Below are positions 54,893 through 64,000 of a DNA stretch of 64,000 bases, piece after piece; position 1 is the stretch's first letter, and every line of letters begins with the position of its first letter. The position numbers and the translations under genes were made by a program. Below the pieces are notes generated by a model, which saw only the letters and a program-made list of their open reading frames with translations, was not told where the DNA came from and did not search any database. Source of the stretch: Ailanthus altissimus (taxonomy: Eukaryota; Streptophyta; Magnoliopsida; Sapindales; Simaroubaceae). Location of the stretch: contig OX327703.1 of NCBI GenBank assembly GCA_946807835.1, positions 2,983,501-3,047,500 on the forward strand, given 5' to 3'.

Positions 54893-57800
54893 ATGGCCAC
54901 ACCTAAGTATAAGGTAGAGAAACTCAATGGAATGAACGATTTCAATATGTGAAAAATGAAAGTTAAGGCGTTGTTGGTGAGCCAACGGTTAGGCTCGGTA
55001 TTATAGGAGACTGTAGCTTCATCTAGTGAAGAAGAGAAAATGCCAAAGTCATCTAAGGCTGAAGTAGATAATTCATAAAAAAGCTTACAATACAAACATT
55101 CTATCATTAAGCAATGAAGTACTAAGGGAAGTAGTAGATGAGACAACAATGATTAATCTTTTAAGCTTGACTCTCTTTCTATGCAAAAGTCATTGTCCAA
55201 CAGATTGCATATAAAAAAAAGTTGTATTAGTCGTCCATGTCAGAGGGGACACCGATGAAAAGTCATATTGATACCTTCAACAAGATCATCATTGATCTTG
55301 AATCTATCAACATCAAGATATAAGATGAAGATAAGACAATCATCTTACTGAGTTCACTCCTCAAGAGTTATGAGAGCTTTATCGATACATTACTATACAG
55401 TAGAGAGAGTTTAATGATGAACGATATGAAATCATTATTGAACTCAAAGTTATTAAGAAAGTAAATTGAGAGTAATGCAGAAAGTTTCTTTGTAAGACAA
55501 AGGTCCTCATATAGATATGGAAAGAAAAAGAACTCAAGATCAAAATCCATAACTTCTAAGAAGTGTTATTGCTATAGAAAATAGGGACATTTCATAAAGG
55601 ATTGTCCAGAGAAGAAGACACAAGACAAGAAGAAAGTGGATACTATGCTTGTCTATTATGATAGCTACGACAGTGCAGAGACTCTAGCCGCTGCTGATGG
55701 TAAGAGTTCTAAACAATGAGTTTTGATTTTGGTAGTATTTTTTACATGTATCCACACAAGTCTTGGTTTATAAACTTTTAACCCATCAGTAGTGGTAAGG
55801 TGTTAATGAGTAATGACGTCACATGTCAGGTTATAGGAATTGGTAGTATTAAACTTAGGTTGTATGATGAGCGAGTGAAAGAGTTGATAGAAGTTAGGTA
55901 TGTTCCGGACCTCAAGAGAAACTTGATCTCACTAAGGACTTTAGACCAAAATGAGTGTTCCATCAAGATCAACGGATGGGTTTTGAGAGTATTAAAGAGT
56001 TTTATAGTGGTAATAAGAGAAGATAAACACAAAGGTGTTTATGTGCTAAAGGAAGAAGTTATAAGTAGTTCTGTATTATTTTCTGTAGATGATAGGAATA
56101 TACAAATAAAGTTATAGCATCTTAAACTAGCATACATAGGTGAGAGAAACCTAAAAGAATTATTTAGTCAAAAGGAATATGGTGAGGATAAGTTCTAAGC
56201 ATTAGAGTTTTATAAACATTTTGTATTGAAAAAATACATAGAGTGAGGTTTAATACCGACGAGTACAAAACTTAAGGAACTCTTGACTACATACACTCGG
56301 ATGTTTGAAGTCTAGTTCAGTTTAATTAATGACTATTCAAAGAAGTTGTGGGTTTATATGTTAAAAAGTAAAGATCAAGTGTTTGATAGGTTTAAGACTT
56401 GGAAGGCTTTGGTTGAAAATCAGACCAACAAAAGGGTTAAGAGGTTAAGAATTACGAATGGCCTTGAGTTTTGTAATAGAGAGTTTGATAGGTTTTGTGC
56501 CAAGTATGGGATTGCAAGGCATACAATAGTGAGATTAACACCACAATAGAATGACACAGCTAAGAAAATGAATAGGATCCTACTTGAAATGGTTAGATGC
56601 ATACTTATCAATACAAAGATGTCCAAGGCGTTCTGAGGAGAAGTTGTGATGATTGTAGCTTATTTGATTAATAAAAGTCTCACCTTAGCAATCGACTTCA
56701 AGATGTCAAAAGAGAAATGGTCTGACAATACTCTTAAGTATGACCACCTTTGAATTTTTGGTTGCCCCGCCTTTGTTCATATGAAGAAGGGGAAGTTAGA
56801 ACCTAGAGCTATCAAGGGGTATTCATAAGGTATCCCAAATGAGTGAAAGGATACAAGGTGTAGTGTAGAGAGTTGACACCACCAAGAAGTATCATAAGCC
56901 ATGATATGATGTTTAACAAAACGACAATGTTAAAAGTTTCTCAAAAAAATGAGAAGGAAGAATTATGTTCAAGGAAGACTTAGCACCCAAGTTAATAGAA
57001 GTTGAAGTGGAGCCTGATGTAGATCTGATATACCCCTAGACCAGCACTTCAATAAAGAGATCCTTAAAGATAAACCAAGAATACTAACGAGTTCCTCCAA
57101 GTCTACCTACAGAAATACTAGAACTCTCGAGATAGAACTTGAAGAGTATTAGCTAGCCAAATATAGGCTAAGAAGAACGATTAACCCATCAATCAAGTAT
57201 GCACAAGTAGCTTTAGTTGGTCGCGCCTTTTAACTCTATTTACACTCTTGAATTTGATGAGCCTAGAATATATAGTAAGGATATAAAGAGTGAAAATAAG
57301 AATGAATAGCAGCAGGTCATAGGAGAAGAAATTAGTTCTCTTAAGAAAAATAATACCTGAAAGTTGGTGGAAAGACCTCAAAAGAAACTAATGGGATACA
57401 AGAGACTGTATAAGGTTAAGGAGGGGATACCGAGAATAGTGCTTACTAGATTTAAGGCTTAGTTAGTTGCATAAGGTTTTACTTAGAGAGAGGGAGTAGA
57501 CTTTCATGAGATTTTCTCTCCAATTGTTAAGCATACGTCCATTAAGATTTCGTTAGCCATGTGTGCAAACCTTGATTTACATATAAAGTAGATGAATTTA
57601 AAGACTGCTTTTCTATATAGATAGCTTGATGAGACGATTTACATGGCACAACTATAATGGTTTGTAGAGCTAAAAAAAGAGTATACTTGTTTACTAAAGA
57701 AATCATTATATAAGTTAAAGCAATCACCTAAACAGTAGTATAAGAGATTTGATGAGTTTATGATGATTTGTGAATTTGGTAGAATGATGTATTTGCTTCT

Positions 57801-58760
57801 ATACGTCGATGATATGTTGATCACATGTAAGAACATGAAAAAAATACAGAAACTCAAAATGTAGTTAAGTGGCGAGTTTGAGATGAAGGATTTAGGAGCA
57901 GCGAAAAGGATATTGGGTATGGATATTGTGAGGGAAAGAAGAGATGTTATTTTCTTGTCTCAACAGCAATGTATACTCAAAATCCTAGAGAAGTTTGGTA
58001 TGACTAATTCAAATGTTGTTTCTCTTATTTTGGCTATGCATTTTAAACTATTCGCAGCCCAATCGCTAACATCCGAAGAGGAGAAACTGCAGATGAATAA
58101 AGTACCATATACAAGCACTGTGTGGAGCATCATGTATATAATAATTTGCACAAGACCAAATATAGCGTAGGTTATGAGTGTTGTGAGTAGATACATAACA
58201 AATCCAGGTAAAGATCATTGGCTTGCAGTGAAGTGAATTTTGAAATATCTCAAAGAGACTTTAAATCATAGATTGATATATAAAAAAGATGAAGACAATA
58301 TCGTAATGGTAAGAGGATACATAGACTTAGATTATGCAGGTGATCTAAATAAAAAAAGATCATTAACGAGTTATGTATTTACAGTGTTTGGGTGTAGTGT
58401 ATGTTAGAGATCGATTCTATAATATATAATTGCACTATCTAATATAGAAGTATAGTACATAGCTGTTAAAAAAGCTATTAAGGAAGTCTTGTGGTTGAAA
58501 GGCATATGCTCAGAGGTATTGACTATTAAAGATGTGAACTCCAGTGTATATTGTAATAGTTAGAGTACCATACACCTATGAAAGCATCAAGTGTTTTACG
58601 AGAGATCTCAATACATTGATATATGGTGCTATTACATTCATGAGATTGTTTAAAGTAGTAAAGTTAGTCTAATGAAGATAATATCGTCTAAAAATCTTGC
58701 TGATATATTAATTAAGCCATTGCTCTCGATTAAGTTCATCCAATGTAAGGGCTTAACTGG
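54893..58760 (+). pseudogene. gag-pol of the copia element at 54 kb, broken
   Basis: gag starts at 54893 ('MATPKYKVEKLNGMNDFN'). The CCHC knuckle region is at 55562-55610. The pre-integrase segment is in the 55800-56117 frame. Integrase (56346-56620) has 'TNGLEFCNREF', so the second Asp is Asn. RT keeps 'LLLYVDDMLITC' (57793-57828), unlike the copy at 37438, and 'MKDLGAAKRILGMDI'. RNase H (58225-58760) includes 'GYIDLDYAGDLN'. Numerous stops and frameshifts inactivate it. Confidence 0.9.
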
Positions 58761-58840
58761 AGTCACTACTTTTTAAATGCAAAGATGGAGAAATGAGAGA
58801 TCTTAGACTTTGTGGATGATTTTGAATCAAGAAAGGAATT

Positions 58841-59455
58841 TGTGAGAAAAATAAATAAAAATTATTGGGATATGATTTAAAGAGCAAGCCAAGTTCGTTA
58901 AGTACACAAGGATTGAAGACGGATGTAAAAGAAGAATGAAAGGAGAAAGCGGCTGGCTAGGCATGGGTGCTGCAGCGCCAGGTAGTGGACGTCGTGGCAT
59001 CCCAGATAGAGCGTAGGTGCTTCAGCGCCAGTGCAAAAAATAGTTTCCCATTTTGTTACATTTTGTTTCATCTTCTAATTATTTTAGATCTCCCTAAAAT
59101 GACTTTCACGTATTTAGGGTGTACCTAAGTAGTCCTAAAATTTATATAAATGTCTTCTATTGGCTTGTAAATATATATTTGTGATCATAACATTCTTTGT
59201 GATTATTAGTGAGAGAAACCCCTAGCTTATAAGAGAGAGTGAGTTCTTTCTTGTAAAAAAGCATACTTTGTGAGTGTCTTGTGATTTAATAATAAAAGAT
59301 TGTGATCTTGATCCACCGTGGACGTAGATAAGTTACCGAACTATATAAATTATGTGTGTTATTCTTCTACTTTCTCTCTTTAAATTTCTTAATTGTTTGG
59401 ATTGCATTATATTTTTTTTTTGTTTATTATTTACTTGATTGCTTTTACTTTAACA
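58841..59455 (+). repeat. 3' LTR of the copia element at 54 kb
   Basis: 615 bp, colinear with the 5' LTR but shorter, mainly because of a smaller G+C-rich module (58960-59030). Preceded by the purine stretch 'AATCAAGAAAGGAATT' as polypurine tract. Confidence 0.9.
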
Positions 59456-59809
59456 AAAATAAATAATTCACAAAGACGAAGGAAAGGTAAAGAAAGAGAG
59501 ATATTGACGATTTCACATTTGTCTTTTTTTTTTCTCGATATCAGTAAAAATCCAAGTCCTTTCTCATAGTTAACTAATCACAAAGAGAAGTGGACGAAGC
59601 CAATGACATATGTAGAATTATAGACAGAACAAAAATGGCTAAAGAGAAATGGATATTGAAATTAAATTAAGGGCGGGGGAAGCCAAGGTCTTTGTCAGAG
59701 GCATAAGATCTAGGGTTTTAAATAGAACAACTAAAAGTCCTTCAAAACCACGTTGTTTTGCTTAGCTAATTCTAAACAAAACAAGGTTGTTTCATTGGAA
59801 AGTTTTTTG

Positions 59810-59975
59810 GAATAAACTTTCATTTAACAAACTCAAGAGCAAAAACGAGAATCCTTAAGGACAAAAGCTTTATCATACTTGGAACAGAATTTCTCCAGAT
59901 GATTGTTGACTCAGAACTGTATGCTAAATTATGAGCTATTACATTAATTTCTCAAGCAATAAAAGACACTTATAA
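59810..59975 (-). pseudogene. LINE RNase H 3' scrap
   Basis: On the minus strand one frame reads 'EINVIAHNLAYSSESTIIWR' and then 'NSVPS', the characteristic C-terminus of plant LINE RNase H domains ('N.IAH.LA......W....P'). Only this end is present; probably a very short 5'-truncated insertion. Confidence 0.55.
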
Positions 59976-59979
59976 AAAG

Positions 59980-62683
59980 CAAAAAAGGCTAAGCACTAGT
60001 GAATTTTTTTAAAGGCAACACCTATTTTAAATAAGGTAAAATATTAGCCAAAATATCATCACCGCTCTTTTTGAATCCGATTCAACCAAAATTATACCGA
60101 AGTTTAAATTTTAAAGAGCAACCAAAACTTTAAGGATAGCCCACTACTTCAGCAATCAGAATGGAGAACACATCATCATACTTCGCAATCCTGAATAAGA
60201 CAACAAATGAAATAACCCATCAACATTTTTAGAAAATAGAGAGTTATAGTAACCACGTGATTGTAGCATGTGAAATTTTTTCATATTTGTACCTTAGGAT
60301 GAATGTTATACATTTATAGATTATGAGTTTTATTTTCGTATTAGCTTGATTTGTATGATTTCAAATGAATTAAGGGACCAAATTGTAATACTTAAAATAT
60401 TTTGGGGCTAATTTATGAATAATAAAAATTAGTCTAGTTAAATATAAACCTCATTTTCCCTCTCAAAACCTTAAATTTGGCATTACAAAAAGGAGAGAAA
60501 GAGAGATGTTGAGAAGAAGAAGAAGAAGAATTGAGTTTTAAGTACTTGAAGTATATTATAGCCATTTCTCTAATGACTTATGTTAATTATGTGATTTTGA
60601 TTTCTGAGAACATATTAATTAGAGGATTTGGTAAGATATATTGATGATTAAGTATGATTATATGAGTAAGATGAATATTCATAATTGCTTGCAAAATGTT
60701 TGCATAACAGTGGTTTATTCCATAATTTTTATAAAATATTGTGGTTCTAATTTAGGTCTGAATTTTAACCTATGAAATTAGACATATAAGGAACATTAGA
60801 ACCTAGAATTATTGAAAAATTCCACGATCTCAATTTTTTATGATTTTTCAAAGAGGACCTTGAAAATTTGAGAATCCCCTATTTCTGCAATATGATTATA
60901 TGACTAACTGTATTTGATCTATCAAATTATCTTAGAAAATTATGGATTCCTGAAAAATGATAATTTTATATGTCTGGTATATCTCCAAACTGGAGAATTT
61001 AAATTATTGGTATTGAATTGTTATGATTTTCTATAGAGATTTGTCTCAATGCATGATTTTGTTTGATAGATTCTAAAAGTTTTGAAAAGAAATTATTTTA
61101 AAATGCTTCCTCAATGAATTTACCCTTAAATAATATATTATTAACTAAGAGATGTGTCATGAGTAATTCTAAGATGGTTTCATAATTTTTGAATAAGAAT
61201 GTGATTTTATAAAATTAAGACATTAAAGGTTGCTAATTGAATGTATTAATTTGGTTAAGTTAAAGACTTAGTTTTAAGAATAATTATGACTTTGATTTTG
61301 AAAGGAATAAAATCCGACTTACTTGATTTGATACTAATTTATGTCTTAAGAGAAATATACTTTGATTCCGTGATAAATGGACCTTGTTTGATGGATAAGA
61401 AAAACTGGTTGGACAATAATGATCGAAATTGAAAAGTTTTAAGAAACCTTAAGTTTTAAATTATGTCTAAATTTAGATTATATTACTTTATAGGTTTAAA
61501 TTATTAATTATCATCATTTTTGGACTCCAGGGAGACAGTTTATGATGTGGGTCAAAGAACACAAAATTCACTTAGAACTCACAAGTCGAAACCCTATTGT
61601 GGAAGAGACGCTTCACAAAAAATTAGATAAATGCACAATGAATTTTGTAAGTGGATACTTAAAATATTTTTATAATTTTAAAAATATATATTTTAAAACA
61701 TGATGAGTATGGTTTTTATATCTAATAATATGTTTCCATGATTACCATTTATCTTTATGAAATATTTTATTTTATATTTAGAGAAAGTATTCATAATATA
61801 GTTTTGACTCACGATATGTTAATACCTAAGATATCCTTTTTCATGTATAAGCAATAATGGTTTATATAAGTGGTTGAGATTTAAAGAGTATGAGATTTAA
61901 TATAATAAAATATTATAAATTTATATTTTGTTTAAAAGAAATGCTTTTGAAACTATTAGGTTGTACTATTCTCTTTCAGATAGAGATATCAGATCAAGCT
62001 TTTTGGGTCCGTCTATACACACACATAGATTTTGGCTATTTATATGAGTGTTTTATTTTTTTGGAGCTAGTTTGCTCTATGCATGTATAAAAAGACGATA
62101 TAAAATGAGATATAAGATGGGTACATCTAATGCTTTGCACAAGGGATATTTTGAGTACAACGAGATTTTTCACGAATACCAATTTAGTGTGATTTTCTGT
62201 ATAAATAATAGTATATGATATTTTAGATACCAAATATGTTTGACCATATTCAACTAAGAAAATGTATGATAGCAGAAATCAAATATTTATACTTGTGTAT
62301 ATGATTTATAGTGGTGTCTATTATTTGTGAGCCAACCATTATTTAAACATAGAGATTTTACACAGAGATCTTATATGTTTTAAGTAAATACCATTTTATG
62401 CACTTTATACTTTTTTCTTAATAAATAGTAAGAGAAATGCTATTTATGTATTTATCATATGTTTTTTAGACTTTCAATTTTTAAACCACCTTCATGCATT
62501 AGGTCAATCACTCATCCTATTTTCATTAAATTCCCTCATCCCTTTTTTTAGGAAATTGTAAGAACTAATTAGTTCAGTGGAGTTTAGCCTTAGAAGTTAA
62601 ACAATACGATAATACAAGAAGTCATTATCTTTACGCTGACATATTTTTGTAGTTGTAATAGAATTCATGAGTTGATAATTATT
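59980..62683. other. AT-rich spacer
   Basis: No gene recognised. It contains a GAAGAA-type tract (60512-60531) and the dispersed repeat copy at 61955-62195. The open frames at 61890-62233 and 62597-62842 have no recognisable domain. Confidence 0.45.
61955..62195. repeat. Dispersed noncoding repeat, copy 2
   Basis: Related to 6290-6545 in the same orientation; see that entry for the shared phrases. Flanking similarity could not be followed far by eye. Confidence 0.4.
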
Positions 62684-64000
62684 TGTTGGAGGAGGATTTA
62701 AGGCACGTAAGTGTACGCATATGCAATTATGTCTATTGCCTAAATACGCATCATATATGAATTTAAATCTAATGGAAGCGTGAAATTTGCAATAAATACA
62801 ATAAATAAATATATTAATCACATTAAAGGTTAGAGAACTCACCTCAACGTGTAGCGTTATACACGTATTTTTCTGTAGTCCGTGTGGAGATCAACTCATG
62901 TGCAATTTTAGTCACCAACACGGTGGGCTTGGTGAACTAGAACAGCAGTTCGATATTCAGTCTGGGATTAACTCTTAATCCCTAAAATGGCCGGATGTGA
63001 GTTTGTATCATTTTCTCCAAAAGGATGAGAAATGAAAAATCTAAAGCAATCTATCATTGCTTCAATTGAGAGATAAAAAAAATGAAACAGTTTCATTTTT
63101 TCCATTTTTTTTCTTCTCATTCTTCTTCTTTCTTTCTTCTTTCTCTTTTCTCCATTTCTTCTTTTATCCTCACTCAGCCAAAATGGACAAATTCATCTCA
63201 TCTCTCTCTTTTTCTCTTTATATATATAAATATATATAATATAATATATATTATATAATAATAAAAATAATATATATACATAATGAGTGCCAACTATTTG
63301 GCATCCAAATAAAATATTAAAATATATATAATATAATAAAATAATATAATATAAAAATATATTATATAATATAATATAAGAGATATTTTAATTATTTAAC
63401 CCTTAAATAATCAAAGTGAGAAATGACTATTTTGCCCCTCATAAATAGTTACCAAGTTTACCCCATAGTGGGTCCCACCAAATCCCACACTTAAACACTT
63501 AAATACAGACATACACGCATTCCTATAGTAATATTGAATATTGTTAGATTAAACAATTTAATCCGGCACGATGTCCCAGTGCACAACAAGTACACTCTAT
63601 ATCGCGGGACTCCCTAGGTTCTACCCTCGATTCATCAAATAGAACTATTTCATGAGTCCATGAGCTATGCCTCACGCACACGTCACAGATATTACAAATC
63701 AGCGCGTTGAACCATACAAGTTGAGGTTACAACGCATACTTATAGTCCTTCCGTCATGATATCCTAGATGTACGAGGATATAGATTATCACCGTCAAATT
63801 CTCTTTTGCTCATCCATATCTTATCTCCAGACTTGTATCTCACTGAACAATATGAACAAACTTCTTTGCCATATTGTTCTACCCTGACGGAACTCTTTTT
63901 CGGGATTGATACTTGTGGTTATAAGATTTTTTAAGATACAGTTTTGAAGCATCTGGATATCGAACAACCTATATGAGCTGACGGATCCCATATCTATACA
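62684..64000 (-). mobile_element. Long LTR (same family as 48052-50244), reverse orientation, runs off the window
   Basis: Starts TGTTGGAGGAGG at 62684, the inner end of the LTR when read on the plus strand. From 63430 to 64000 it is the reverse complement of about 48820-49360, with matching phrases ('GTGGGTCCCACCA', 'CATACAAGTTGAGGTTA', 'GGAACTCTTTTTC'). The AT-rich stretch 63222-63390 and the pyrimidine-rich stretch 63090-63160 are specific to this copy. Whether it is a solo LTR or part of a full element cannot be seen here. Confidence 0.75.

Larger units (their letters stand above)
54175..59455 (+). mobile_element. Complete Ty1/copia retrotransposon (family A) with target duplication
   Basis: 5' LTR 54175-54861 and 3' LTR 58841-59455, both starting TGTGAGAAA. 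AAAAT flanks both sides (54170-54174 and 59456-59460). The primer site TGGTATCAGAGC (54865-54876) is a perfect match to initiator Met tRNA, three bases after the LTR as in the copy at 37438. Domain order is gag, protease, integrase, RT, RNase H. The two LTRs differ at many places, so the copy is old. G+C-rich modules lie at 54285-54430 and 58960-59030. Confidence 0.93.

Overview
This is a nuclear, AT-rich plant window. TIR-type and coiled-coil-type immune-receptor sequences, Ty1/copia elements, L1-type LINEs, MULE fragments and large noncoding duplications together point to a eudicot; the species cannot be fixed from the sequence. There are few genes and many old, broken repeats.

The host genes form one small cluster of relatives of NLR immune receptors. 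Two intact single-exon genes (19920-20804 and 32036-32932; 294 and 298 residues; about 85% identical by my hand count) encode an Rx-type N-terminal domain followed by a shortened NB-ARC. Both have lost the P-loop lysine and both end just after the RNBS-C region. A third, more diverged relative (34527-43716) is the most interesting object here. Five exons with consistent splice phases give a 507-residue reading frame: TIR domain, Rx-type coiled-coil domain, a short linker, then a heavy-metal-associated (HMA) fold without its metal-binding cysteines. It has no NB-ARC; a decayed NB-ARC-like stretch lies inside its second intron. Its third intron contains a whole 5.4 kb copia element with a perfect target-site duplication.

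Layout. 1-5.2 kb: a noncoding block split by a 5'-truncated LINE. 5.2-11.4 kb: AT-rich spacer with a tRNA-derived SINE, a MULE relic and a reverse-strand LTR fragment. 11.6-21.2 kb: first copy of a segmental duplication, carrying an L1-type LINE whose 5' part is inverted relative to its 3' part (twin-priming structure), itself hit by an 849 bp solo LTR; the first CC-NB gene ends this block. 21.2-25.6 kb: a fold-back element and a second MULE relic. 25.7-33.2 kb: further copies of the duplicated block, a MITE and the second CC-NB gene. 33.3-43.7 kb: the TIR-CC-HMA gene. 43.7-46.5 kb: spacer with a second copy of that gene's upstream region but no gene behind it. 46.5-59.5 kb: three copia elements, one complete with target duplications and one hit by a 2.2 kb solo LTR. 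59.5-64 kb: spacer, a LINE 3' scrap, and a reverse copy of the 2.2 kb LTR running off the window.

All transposon reading frames are broken. Confidence is highest for element boundaries backed by target duplications and for the two single-exon genes, moderate for the five-exon model, and low for small exon-like fragments.
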